DNA from: Lewinellaceae bacterium
GTDB lineage: Bacteria > Bacteroidota > Bacteroidia > Chitinophagales > Saprospiraceae
Assembly (NCBI GenBank): GCA_016712415.1
Contig: JADJRC010000049.1
Coordinates: 248,001-312,000, forward strand
DNA length: 64,000 nucleotides
Direction: 5' to 3'
Part shown: piece by piece, positions 44,991 to 53,132 of the stretch
Position numbering within the stretch: the stretch's first letter is position 1
Layout: each line of letters opens with the position of its first letter
Position numbers and translations under genes: made by a program
Notes under the pieces: model-generated
Database searches by the model: none
Seen by the model: the letters and a program-made list of their open reading frames with translations, nothing else
What the model was told of the DNA's origin: nothing

Positions 44991-45761
44991 CTATCCTTTT
45001 TTAAAGTCGGCGATAGCCTTTTTGGTGAAGTCGGACAAGGCCAGTCGGCCGCTGACTGCTGCGCGCTCGTGCAGCAGTGTATCCCAATGTTCGGTACCCT
45101 GCCAGAATACTTTTTTCAGTTCGGCCAGCGCTTCCGTGCTGTAGGAGCACAGTTGGCCCGTAAAATGCGCCAGGTACGCATCCAGTTGCTCCTCACTGTC
45201 GAACACTTCCTGGAACAGGCTTTTCGACTTTGCCCATTCTGCCGTGAGCCACTCGGAGGGGTTCAGCGACATTTGGGCAAACGTGGCGACGCCTACCTTG
45301 CGTTCGACGGCAGGGCCAATTACAAAAGGACCAAACCCTACGGCCAACTCACTCAGCCGCACAGAGGCCCATTTGGAGGCCATGCAAAAATCGGTCGCCG
45401 CCGCCAGACCCACGCCGCCGCCGACTGCCTTGCCGTGGATGCGCCCGATCACGATCTTCGGGCATTTGCGCATGGCATTGACCACGTTGCCGAAACCGGA
45501 AAAGAATCGAAGGCTGGTGTCATAATCGCTGATGGCAACCAGTTCATCAAAACTGGCCCCTGCGCAAAAAGTCTTGTGTTCGGCGCTGCGCAACACCACC
45601 ACCCTGGCGGCGGGATTGCTGCCGGCGGCTTCGAGCGCAGCGACAAGATCGGTCAGCAAGCGGCTCGGCAGGCTGTTGTGGTTGGGGTGATAAAAAATGA
45701 TGTGCGCCACACCTTCGGTGGTGATGTCGGTGCGGACGTAGCCTTGTTGTGTGATATCCAT
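44991..45761 (-). CDS. Enoyl-CoA hydratase/isomerase family protein
   Basis: A 256-residue crotonase. The oxyanion-hole motifs are KTFCAGASF (about residue 64) and GKAVGGGVGLAAATD (about 104). Of the two catalytic glutamates of classic enoyl-CoA hydratase, the first position (GGGCEL) is Gly here (GGGVGL), while the second is retained (RLSELAVGF). Such single-Glu members include methylglutaconyl-CoA hydratase-like and isomerase-like enzymes. The start ATG 45761 (MDITQQGYVRTDI) fits the family. The role could be in leucine or fatty-acid breakdown, but no pathway neighbours are present. Confidence 0.86.
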   Translation of the reverse strand: MDITQQGYVRTDITTEGVAHIIFYHPNHNSLPSRLLTDLVAALEAAGSNPAARVVVLRSAEHKTFCAGASFDELVAISDYDTSLRFFSGFGNVVNAMRKCPKIVIGRIHGKAVGGGVGLAAATDFCMASKWASVRLSELAVGFGPFVIGPAVERKVGVATFAQMSLNPSEWLTAEWAKSKSLFQEVFDSEEQLDAYLAHFTGQLCSYSTEALAELKKVFWQGTEHWDTLLHERAAVSGRLALSDFTKKAIADFKKG

Positions 45762-45843
45762 ATTGATCGGGCTGGTTTTGCGGCAAAGGTAGCGTATGCC
45801 GGAAAAGTAGGGACAGCAGATTTCTGCTGGCCACAAGTCCGGG

Positions 45844-47100
45844 TCACCAGGAGCAAAATTGCAGGTTATGGCATTTTGCCCATTGCTCTACAGCCTGCAT
45901 GGCGTCTGCTTTTGGATGCGTATTCGCTTTGCCTTTTACCTGGAAGATGTCCAGTGCAGCCGTCAGTTCGATGGTAGCCTCGCGTTCTGCCTGCCCGGTA
46001 GCACCAACACGCCGGAGCGACCAGATGGAGGTATCCCCCGTGTTGCACTCCTCGCCGTAACCGCCCACGCAATGGTGCATCGCCACACCTTCCAGCAACA
46101 GCTTTTCGACGCTGCACAGACGCATTATCCTAAACTCCTGCCCGTTGATGCAGGTGCTGAAATATTCCGGAATGGGTGATGCAGGGAACTTGCGCCAGCG
46201 AACCGCGCGCTCCAGTGCCTGGAGGTGCTGATCCCAGGTGTTCATCCGTTCGCGAAGCGACGCCAGTGTCGCCTGGCCGATCTGAAGTGCAGGATATAAA
46301 GGCTCTATGCTTTCCCGGAAACCGCCCAGCGACAGCACGAATGGCTCCAGGCGCTGGTTCCGAACAAAAAGCACCATACCCGGAATTTCTTCGGGCGTCA
46401 GTGCCGACTGGTTGCGAAGGATGAAGCAGATGAAATCTGACCAAATCGCCTCATTTTCAGGTGCTTCGTTCTGCAATACTTCGGCCAGTGCGGCAGCCAG
46501 ATGCTCCTGCATGCCCAATGCGCGCACCTGCGCCCAACGCATGGCAACAGGCAGGGTCATGGTCTGCGGTGCATGGAGAAAAAAATGTGCGGCTTTTTTG
46601 GTGAAGCCAAAGGGCAGGTCATCCGCCTTGCTGAGATTGCCGCCACGCGCCACATGCACAAACCATCCTATGGTGCGGGCATCGGCGCGCGCGCCCACGG
46701 CGAGGGTATCGGCAATGGCACGCAGCAGCGGCTCCGGCATGGCATATCGCAGCATAGCATGACGGGCCAGGCTGCGAAACATTCGCGCAGGTTCAGCCGA
46801 GCGCGGTGTTCGCCACGTACTCAAATGGCGCACCGGCGCCCCCGATTCGAGGAAGTTTTGCAACACGAGGTAAAACCCCGGCGACGACACCAGACAACGG
46901 CGCACCGCCCCCCGGCGCAACAGCACATCAAGCGGCAATGTGTCGGCGGGTGTGGCCTCACGGGTCAGTTCCATACGGATGCGGGCAACCGAACGAAATT
47001 GTTTTTGGGCAGACTTGCTGCGTTGGAAGGCCTGACGCTCCAGCGCCAGCCTTTCAGCCGCCTGCTGCTCGCGCAACAGGCGTGCGTGGCGATTGGCCAT
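45844..47100 (-). CDS. PcfJ-domain protein
   Basis: A 418-residue soluble protein. The C-terminal 120 residues carry the PcfJ signature: AMHHCVGGYGEEC, then DTSIWSLR, ATIEL and IFQVKGKANTHPKADA. The N-terminal 290 residues are basic and helical, beginning with an Arg/Gln-rich helix that could be a coiled coil (RLLREQQAAERLALERQAF). PcfJ was named from an enterococcal conjugative plasmid, but chromosomal copies are frequent in Bacteroidota and the window has no other mobile genes. The His-His-Cys arrangement suggests a metal or catalytic site; activity unknown. Confidence 0.78.
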   Translation of the reverse strand: MANRHARLLREQQAAERLALERQAFQRSKSAQKQFRSVARIRMELTREATPADTLPLDVLLRRGAVRRCLVSSPGFYLVLQNFLESGAPVRHLSTWRTPRSAEPARMFRSLARHAMLRYAMPEPLLRAIADTLAVGARADARTIGWFVHVARGGNLSKADDLPFGFTKKAAHFFLHAPQTMTLPVAMRWAQVRALGMQEHLAAALAEVLQNEAPENEAIWSDFICFILRNQSALTPEEIPGMVLFVRNQRLEPFVLSLGGFRESIEPLYPALQIGQATLASLRERMNTWDQHLQALERAVRWRKFPASPIPEYFSTCINGQEFRIMRLCSVEKLLLEGVAMHHCVGGYGEECNTGDTSIWSLRRVGATGQAEREATIELTAALDIFQVKGKANTHPKADAMQAVEQWAKCHNLQFCSW

Positions 47101-47410
47101 GACTCAGACGATTTTTAGTTACCCATGTGCGTCAACACAGGGTAATCAGTGAATAAAACCTGGCGGGCGCGCTGTCTCAGTGCACCTGATGGTATATTCG
47201 AAATCGTTTGAGGAAAAGCATAGGGAGCGATTTGAGGTGGGAAAACCGGGCAGACACGGGAAAAGTTCCGAAGGCGTTTTTGTCATTCGTCATTATTCCG
47301 GGGAGAGTGTCCTGGCAGAGACATTTTGCACTTAAACCTGTACACGGATGTCATCAATGTTGGGGTAATGAGGTTTATCGCTTGTCTGAACATTAAAAAC
47401 GGATACTGAT
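47101..47410. other. Intergenic stretch upstream of the DM13 lipoprotein gene
   Basis: 310 bases without a credible gene. It holds a hairpin at 47119-47145 (TTACCC and TGTG arms pairing with CACA and GGGTAA, one bulged A) near the divergent PcfJ start, and a double CGTCATT-type unit at 47282-47294. No exact TAnnTTTG box was found. Confidence 0.5.
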
Positions 47411-48347
47411 ATGAACCGACAACTATTTAAATACCTGCTTTTGGCCCCGGTGCTGTTCCTGTTTGCCTGCGTCAAAACGGAGATTATTCCCGAAACGCTG
47501 GAGCCGGTACTCACCCTTTCCCCCTCCGTCGTTTCCCTCTCTGCCGGGGAAAATTTTCAACTTACCGCCACTTACACTGACGCACTTGGCGAAAACAGAA
47601 CCGATCTTATCCAGTGGTCAAGTGCCGATGCGACGGTAGCCTCCGTCAGTGCCACAGGCCGGGTGACCGCTCTGTCGGCAGGACAGGCCTGGGTAGTGGC
47701 TGCTGCTCCGGACGGGCTGACCGACTCTACCCTCGTCACAGTAGTCGCCAACAGCAATGCGGTCGCCCGCGTAGATATCCTCAACGCTCCGGCCATGCTG
47801 AACGAAGGCGCATCGGCAACCTTACAGGCCAAAGCCTTTAACAGCAATAATCAGGAAATCAGCGGCGCAGCCATCATTTGGAGCAGTTCCAACACCGGTA
47901 TCATCAGCGTCAGTCCGGGTGGTGTTCTTAACGCTCTCAGCTCCGGCACGGCCGCCATTACGGCTACAGCAGACGGGGTCAGCAGCCTTCCGGCCAATAT
48001 TCAGGTACTGCCTCCGGGCGGCATGACCCGTTCGGGCGTCTTTTCCGGCAACTCCGGCTATACCGTCAAAGGCACAGCCACTCTTCAACAATCCGCCACG
48101 GCACTTACCCTGACTCTTGGCAGCGATTTTATGGCCTCCAACGGCCCCATGCTTGGCGTGTACCTCGCAAAAAATGCTTCCGGCGGCCTGAGCGCGCAAA
48201 ACAGTTTGAAACTCGGCAACCTGACAGCCAACAACGGTATGCAAAAGCTATGCCGTACCGGCAGGAGTCGGGCTGACCGACTATGACTATGTAGTAATTT
48301 ACTGTATTCCTTTCAACATCCGGTTCGGCACAGCCTCGCTGCTGTGA
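47411..48347 (+). CDS. Lipoprotein with two Big_2 Ig-like domains and a DM13 domain, frameshifted near the end
   Basis: A lipobox (LFLFAC, Cys at about residue 19) follows a signal peptide, so the protein is probably a membrane-anchored lipoprotein. Two bacterial Ig-like (Big_2) repeats span about 35-110 and 118-200 (LSAGENFQLTATYTDALG; WSSSNTGIISVSPGGVLNALSSGTAAITA split in short parts). The C-terminus is a DM13 electron-transfer-like domain. The frame shifts at the A4 run 48243-48246; deleting one A restores SYAVPAGVGLTDYDYVVIYC to a stop at 48345-48347, including the conserved YDYVVIYC ending of DM13. About 311 residues after repair. Confidence 0.8.
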
Positions 48348-48401
48348 GCAGCACGAATGGTCTTTACTGAACAACAGCGCACCCACACAAACTTTTCCTT
48401 T

Positions 48402-49265
48402 ATGCAATACAATCGAATCATCATGGGCAGCCTGCTGCTGCTCTCGCTTTTTTCCACCGGCGCCTTTGCCAATGGCTGGCCACAGCCCAAAGGCCACGGT
48501 TTTTTCAAACTGGATTTCAGCATGATCCGGGCACGTACATTTTACGGCATGGACGGCAATATTTACGACATCAATGGCGCCGGAACCCTGCTGGGTAACT
48601 ACACTACGTCATTTTACGGCGAATACGGCATTACCAACCGCCTTACCGCTATAGCCTACGTGCCCTTTCTGGTGCGCAATACCGTAAACGAAGGGGTCGG
48701 CGCCCTCACAGGTGAAATATTGCAGCCGGGTCTGGAGAACACTGCGTTCGGTGATGCAGACCTGGGTCTGCGCTTCGGTCTGATTAGGAAAGGCGGGTTC
48801 GTGCTCAGCACTTCGCTGACTGTTGGCATCCCGAGCGGCGACTTTACGAATGCCGACCTGCTGTATACCGGCGACGGTGAATTCAATCAGCTCATCAAGG
48901 CCGAATGGGGATATGGCGCCGCGCGCTGGTATGCTTCCGGCAACATTGGCGTGAATAACCGGACAAAAGGGTTTTCAGAAGAATTTCGCTACCATCTGGA
49001 GGCCGGATACTGGCTGCTCAAAAGCAAACTGCTGGCCTCAATCAAACTTGCCGGTGTGGAATCGTTCAACAATGGCAACCCGACAAGTTCCGGCAACGGC
49101 CTGTTTTCCAATAATGTCGAGTTTATGTCGCCGCAGTTTTCACTCGCCTACGAACACCGGCAAAAATGGGGGGTAAGTGCGCAAATTGCCGGCGCTTTTA
49201 ATGGTAAAAATGCCCTGGCATCTCCGGCCTTGTCGGTAGGGTTGTATGTCAAAACAGGGAAATAA
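48402..49265 (+). CDS. Outer-membrane beta-barrel-like protein
   Basis: A 287-residue exported protein (signal peptide MGSLLLLSLFSTGAFA after MQYNRII). The mature part is a run of amphipathic strands with aromatic residues at both ends (GYWLLKSKLLASIKLAG; FSLAYEHRQKWGVSAQIAG), typical of a 12-14-strand transporter-like or FadL/phenol-type barrel, ending in VGLYVKTGK. It follows the DM13 lipoprotein by 54 bases and is probably co-transcribed, suggesting a shared outer-membrane function. Ligand unknown. Confidence 0.72.
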   Translation: MQYNRIIMGSLLLLSLFSTGAFANGWPQPKGHGFFKLDFSMIRARTFYGMDGNIYDINGAGTLLGNYTTSFYGEYGITNRLTAIAYVPFLVRNTVNEGVGALTGEILQPGLENTAFGDADLGLRFGLIRKGGFVLSTSLTVGIPSGDFTNADLLYTGDGEFNQLIKAEWGYGAARWYASGNIGVNNRTKGFSEEFRYHLEAGYWLLKSKLLASIKLAGVESFNNGNPTSSGNGLFSNNVEFMSPQFSLAYEHRQKWGVSAQIAGAFNGKNALASPALSVGLYVKTGK

Positions 49266-49348
49266 GACTGATTGGCGCCTGCTATGAGTCATTCCGAATT
49301 CTGGCTATCACCAAGCGGATTCGTCAAGACCTGAGCACACAGATGACG

Positions 49349-49356
49349 TATATTTG
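49349..49356 (+). promoter_or_regulatory. -7 box for the nitrilase-family gene
   Basis: TATATTTG, an exact TAnnTTTG match, ends 21 bases before the ATG at 49378. It overlaps an in-frame TTG codon at 49354 that would otherwise be a possible start, which supports the ATG. Confidence 0.5.
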
Positions 49357-49377
49357 CCCCACACTAACCGTCCTGTC

Positions 49378-50210
49378 ATGCGCCTCACCATCGTCCAATC
49401 CGAACTTGCCTGGGAAAATGCGGCCGCCAACCGCAGCATGTTTGCCCGGAAAATTGCTCCCCTGGCCGGCAATACCGACCTCGTGGTGCTGCCCGAAATG
49501 TTTACCACCGGCTTTTCGATGAATGCTGCGGCGCTGGCCGAGCCGATGGACGGCTCCACGGTGCAGTGGATGGGCGAGCAGGCTGCCAAAACAGGCGCAG
49601 CTGTTACAGGCAGTTTTATCTGCATGGAGAACCGGCAGTATTTCAACAGGCTCATCTTTATGCGGCCCGACGGCACATACGACCTGTACGACAAGAGGCA
49701 CCTGTTTACCCTGGCCGGGGAGCACGAATTTTATACGCCAGGCAACAAACAAATAGTGGCAGATTGGATGGGCTGGCGCATCAGGCCACTCGTGTGCTAC
49801 GACCTGCGGTTCCCGGTCTGGAGCCGCAACGCCGCCCCGCACGACAGCGACAGCATGCCCTCGGGCACAACAGATGCCGGCGCCTTAGGGCAGGCGCAAA
49901 CAGGAAGTGCCGACCTTTACCTTTATGTAGCCAACTGGCCCGGTCGCCGGGCGCACCACTGGCGCACACTGCTCGCCGCACGAGCCATTGAAAACCAGGC
50001 ATTTGTAGCCGGCGTGAATATTGTTGGCAAAGATGGAAACGGACATGAATATGTGGGGACTCGGCTATTATTGATTTTTCAGGACAGCCGTTTGTCCAAA
50101 TTTCCGGGCAGGAAGGCGCGCATACAACCGAACTATCCCTTGACAGTTTGAGGCAATACAGGCAACAATTGCCTTTTTTGCAGGACGCAGATGTTTTTCA
50201 ACTGCCCTGA
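49378..50210 (+). CDS. Nitrilase-superfamily amidohydrolase (omega-amidase/YafV type), frameshifted near the end
   Basis: Cytosolic C-N hydrolase with the Glu-Lys-Cys triad: Glu in VVLPEMFTTGF, Lys in YDKRHLF, Cys in LVCYDLRFP. The DLRFPVW segment is typical of the YafV/omega-amidase group that repairs 2-oxoglutaramate-type metabolites. After HEYVG the frame shifts; adding one G to the G4 run at 50055-50058 restores DSAIIDFSGQP and runs to a stop at 50208-50210, giving the normal family C-terminus and about 278 residues. Start MRLTIVQSELAWEN at 49378. Confidence 0.85.
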
Positions 50211-50241
50211 AAAGATTTTTCCATTTTTTGTTTCAAAAACA

Positions 50242-50270
50242 TTGGTTTTTCAAATCCATTTCTACCTTTG
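50242..50270 (+). promoter_or_regulatory. Complete Bacteroidota-type promoter for the NlpC/P60 gene
   Basis: TTGG at 50242 and TACCTTTG at 50263-50270 match the -33 and -7 elements with 18 bases between TTG and TA, the best promoter in the window. Transcription should begin around 50276, leaving a leader of about 185 bases before the ATG at 50462. Confidence 0.65.
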
Positions 50271-50272
50271 CA

Positions 50273-50355
50273 CCGGGTTTGTTCTTAATCTGCCTTGAAT
50301 TGCAGCATTTCTTTCTAATCTTTCCTTGAATACATTCCGCCATAAACAAACCCGG
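50273..50355 (+). ncRNA. Structured 5' leader closed by an 11-base-pair stem
   Basis: CCGGGTTTGTT at 50273-50283 is perfectly complementary to AACAAACCCGG at 50345-50355, closing a 61-base domain. The 5' arm starts about where transcription should begin from the promoter at 50242-50270. The rest of the leader to 50461 has no obvious coding potential. It could be a cis-regulatory leader of the NlpC/P60 gene or a separate small RNA; it matches no RNA family I can name. Confidence 0.45.
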
Positions 50356-50461
50356 CAAGCACGCATCCCATTGCCTTCATAACATTTGACAAAACCAATT
50401 TTATCGCCCATGGCGGGGCGTACGGCCAGATTTCCGGCCGTGAACCAAAACGACATAACCA

Positions 50462-51208
50462 ATGTCAGACAGTCTTCCTTCCAGTTGCCCCAGAGGACTT
50501 TTTTCGTTACTTTTTTCCCTCGCTTTTACTGTTTTCTCCATTACGCCGGCTGTTGCCAACAACAACGACCCGAACCCTCCTGTCACGACGAGTGAGCAAC
50601 TGATGCAGTTGCGGGAGTTCATTGCCGGCTATGCCCAGAATTTTGTCGGTATCGAGTACCGGCACGGCGGCAACAGCACGGAAACCGGGTTCGATTGTTC
50701 CGGTTTTACCAGTTTTGCCCTGAATGAATTCGGCATAAAGGTTTCTGCGTGCTCATCAACCCAGGCCACGCAGGGCGACGAGGTCAGCCTTGACGCGGTA
50801 AAACCGGGCGATCTGATTTTTTTCGGGCGCAAAGGCCGTATAAAACACGTAGCCCTTGTGGTCAGAAACACTGAAGAGGGTATTATTTGCGTACACAGTA
50901 CCTGCTCGAAGGGCATTATGGTGGAAAATATTTCCACGTCGAAGTACTGGAAACCGAAAATCATGTTTGCCCGTGATGTGGTATCCACGCAGGCGCTGGA
51001 AAAATGCCTGTTGCCCCTGCCAGGTGAATGCGAACAGCAGAATGACCTGTTTTCCACCGCTCCGACATCTGAACAAATGCCCGATTGTATTGAGGAATCA
51101 CAAGAAAATATCTGCCAGAGCATTGCGCCATTGGCGATGCTTGACGCGCCCGATCTCGCAGCGCTGCAGTTATTCAATTGCGGCTCCGTTATCCGGGGAT
51201 TGCATTAA
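50462..51208 (+). CDS. NlpC/P60 cell-wall endopeptidase
   Basis: A 248-residue exported peptidoglycan hydrolase cleaving stem peptides. A signal peptide with hydrophobic core LFSLLFSLAFTVFS ends near residue 33. The C40 domain (about 50-165) has catalytic Cys in FDCSGF, His in RIKHVALV and a third polar residue, His, in VHSTCS. The last 80 residues are an unassigned Cys-containing tail (several Cys, for example CEQQ, DCIEE, NICQS), unusual for the family and possibly disulfide-bonded. Preceded by a long structured leader; followed by a bidirectional terminator. Confidence 0.9.
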   Translation: MSDSLPSSCPRGLFSLLFSLAFTVFSITPAVANNNDPNPPVTTSEQLMQLREFIAGYAQNFVGIEYRHGGNSTETGFDCSGFTSFALNEFGIKVSACSSTQATQGDEVSLDAVKPGDLIFFGRKGRIKHVALVVRNTEEGIICVHSTCSKGIMVENISTSKYWKPKIMFARDVVSTQALEKCLLPLPGECEQQNDLFSTAPTSEQMPDCIEESQENICQSIAPLAMLDAPDLAALQLFNCGSVIRGLH

Positions 51209-51314
51209 AAAAACCAACCGGCCTCAATTGCCATACCTAAAGTCCCGTTCCGGGCAGTTCGGCCCGATGGCGCTGTAAGAGTACGCCACGCATTAAAACA
51301 AAACGCACCATGAG

Positions 51315-51350
51315 AAAAAAGGGTATTCCCAAAAGGAATGGCCCTTTTTT
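51315..51350. terminator. Bidirectional terminator between NlpC/P60 and DUF2892 genes
   Basis: A6-GGG-t-ATTCC at 51315-51329 pairs with GGAAT-gg-CCC-T6 at 51335-51350, with a small asymmetric bulge and a short A-rich loop. A-run and T-run flank it, so it works on both strands. Confidence 0.75.
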
Positions 51351-51368
51351 CATTGCATGCCTGTGCGA

Positions 51369-51581
51369 TTATTTTTGAGATGGCGCCGGGCAGGTAGACA
51401 AACCCACCAGGGCGTAGATCGGGCAAAAACCGACCAGGCTGGTCAGCACGAAAATACCGCCAAGTGCCAGCAGTACATAGCCCAAGATACCGGTAACGGT
51501 ACCGGTGAAATACAGAGCGGCAAACACCACCGCAAGGATGATGCGCACGATTTTGTCGGTAGACCCCATGTTCTTTTTCAT
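51369..51581 (-). CDS. DUF2892 (YgaP-like) small membrane protein
   Basis: A 70-residue inner-membrane protein with two hydrophobic helices (RIILAVVFAALYFTGTVTGILG and VLLALGGIFVLTSLVGFCP), ending CPIYALVGLSTCPA, the conserved Cys-Pro ending of DUF2892 proteins. The opening NMGSTDKIVRII fits the family. Function is not established; related domains accompany rhodanese in YgaP. It lies 12 bases after a 34-residue membrane peptide and downstream of the Crp/Fnr gene, a frequent Bacteroidota arrangement. Confidence 0.88.
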   Translation of the reverse strand: MKKNMGSTDKIVRIILAVVFAALYFTGTVTGILGYVLLALGGIFVLTSLVGFCPIYALVGLSTCPAPSQK

Positions 51582-51593
51582 CGTGTGTAATCG

Positions 51594-51698
51594 TTAATGG
51601 TGAAGAAACTGTATGACAAGGGCAATTAAAGCAGCGATACCTGTGCAAATCAGGCAAACGATCGCAAATTTGATCCATTTTGACTTTGTGCTGAGCAT
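51594..51698 (-). CDS. Putative 34-residue single-pass membrane peptide
   Basis: An ATG at 51698 opens a frame encoding a basic N-terminus (MLSTKSKWIKF) and one hydrophobic helix (AIVCLICTGIAALIALVIQF) ending in His-His. It lies between crp/fnr (48 bases) and DUF2892 (12 bases) on the same strand, and nothing else fills that gap. The composition and position favour a real small membrane protein, but the length makes it tentative. Confidence 0.5.
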   Translation of the reverse strand: MLSTKSKWIKFAIVCLICTGIAALIALVIQFLHH

Positions 51699-51746
51699 CC
51701 CTGTTAATTACCCTGCAAATTTCGCGATTGTACACGGCGCACTATG

Positions 51747-52406
51747 CTACCCAGGTAGCATAAGTGCCAATATCCGAATGCGGCCGCGTTGCAGCCGGAC
51801 CATTCCTTTCCGTTCCATTTGTTTGAGCAGGCGGGATACCACGGCACGCGCCGTTCCGAGGTCGTCGGCAATTTCCTGGTGCGACAGGTGGAGCACCAGG
51901 GTGTTGAGCAGGGTCGATTTTTCCCTGAGGTATTTGGCCAGTCTGTGGTCGAGGCTTGAAAACCCGATCTCGTCCACAACTTCCAGCAACTCATCGAAGC
52001 GGCGCGAAAAAGATTCCAGCACAAAATCGAACCAGGCCGGGTATTTTCTGCCCAGCAGATAGGCCAGCTCGGCAGGAATACCGATCAGTTCGGTATTCTG
52101 TTGGGCGATTGCCTTGACCCTGCTTTTTTCCTGTTTCAGACAGGATGAGAGGGTCATCGCACAACTTTCGCCGGTATGGATGTAGTACAGCAATATCTCA
52201 TGTCCGGCGTCGTCGACCCGCACAACCTTCACCGAGCCATTTATCACAAGCGGTATATGCCGGATATTATCGCCTGCATTCAACAGCACTTCTCCCGGTG
52301 CGATGGAGCGCAACACCGCACGTTCGGCAATTGCTTCAGCAATTCCGGCGCCGCCGAGCAAGGGAAAATGCAGGCGGATGGCGGGCTTGATCTGTTCGTT
52401 TGTCAT
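51747..52406 (-). CDS. Crp/Fnr-family transcription regulator
   Basis: A 219-residue regulator: cyclic-nucleotide-type sensor domain (about 10-120, IAPGEVLLNAGDNIRHIPLVI, VKVVRVDDAGHEILLYYI) and a winged HTH (LSHQEIADDLGTARAVVSRLLKQMERKGMV, read in parts at about 165-195). Cysteines are few (CAMTLSSC only), so an Fnr-type Fe-S cluster is not evident. ATG 52406 (MTNEQIKP) is chosen over the in-frame upstream start because it fits family length. It ends the cbb3 gene block, and probably controls it. Confidence 0.9.
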   Translation of the reverse strand: MTNEQIKPAIRLHFPLLGGAGIAEAIAERAVLRSIAPGEVLLNAGDNIRHIPLVINGSVKVVRVDDAGHEILLYYIHTGESCAMTLSSCLKQEKSRVKAIAQQNTELIGIPAELAYLLGRKYPAWFDFVLESFSRRFDELLEVVDEIGFSSLDHRLAKYLREKSTLLNTLVLHLSHQEIADDLGTARAVVSRLLKQMERKGMVRLQRGRIRILALMLPG

Positions 52407-52434
52407 CTTCTGGAACGGCATTCCGGGGCAATAT

Positions 52435-53118
52435 TCAGTGGCATTCCATTCCGGCCTTCGGAACGGCAGATTCAAACAGAGACAGGTCGAGGTGTAAACC
52501 GCGTTGCAGCAACACCAGGCCGGCGATAACGATCAATACCGGCTGTAATACCCGTATCCTGCGAACGGCCACAGGCAGCGACCGTCCCAATACGCTCATC
52601 ATGAGCAACAGCGGCAGGGTGCCGGCGCCGAATAGCGCCATAAACAGTCCTCCGGCTGCGCCGTCCGTAGTAGCGATGGCCGCAGCAAGTGCGGCATATA
52701 CCATTCCACAAGGCAGCAGTCCGTTCAGCAACCCGAAATAGAAAACACCGCCACCTGAATGCCTGCGCATCAGGCGGCCCATGCCGTTTTGTATACGTTG
52801 CGTAAATCCGCTGAAGCCCGGCAGGGCTGTTACCAGGCGTTCGAATCGCCAGGCAGCAAAGGCCATCAGGATCAACAATACTCCCGCGCCTATAGACAAA
52901 GCCTTTTGCAGGCCCGCAAGTGCCAGTCCCTTGCCTGCAAGACCGAAAAAGATGCCCAGCAGCACATAAGTCAGGATTCGCCCGCTGTGGTACAGCAGCA
53001 TTTGCCGCCATACCTGTCTTTTTCCCGTGGCATCGAGGGGCAGCGCGAGCATGAGCGGACCGCACATACCCACGCAATGCATACTACCAGCCAAACCGAG
53101 GAGCAACGGAGCGAGCAT
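52435..53118 (-). CDS. Sulfite exporter TauE/SafE-family membrane protein
   Basis: A 227-residue protein with about six helices opening with GLAGSMHCVGMCGPLML, the MHCxGMCGP motif typical of the SafE-like (DsbD/UreH-transmembrane) group that travels with cbb3 oxidase genes. The His and Cys pair could bind copper; involvement in copper delivery or thiol exchange for oxidase assembly is inferred from context. It starts 15 bases after fixH. Confidence 0.87.
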   Translation of the reverse strand: MLAPLLLGLAGSMHCVGMCGPLMLALPLDATGKRQVWRQMLLYHSGRILTYVLLGIFFGLAGKGLALAGLQKALSIGAGVLLILMAFAAWRFERLVTALPGFSGFTQRIQNGMGRLMRRHSGGGVFYFGLLNGLLPCGMVYAALAAAIATTDGAAGGLFMALFGAGTLPLLLMMSVLGRSLPVAVRRIRVLQPVLIVIAGLVLLQRGLHLDLSLFESAVPKAGMECH

Positions 53119-53132
53119 ATTGAGGAGGTCGA

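Noticed and set aside
45844..47100. PcfJ-like gene as evidence for an integrated conjugative plasmid
   Set aside because: No relaxase, type IV secretion, replication or partition genes nearby; chromosomal copies are common.
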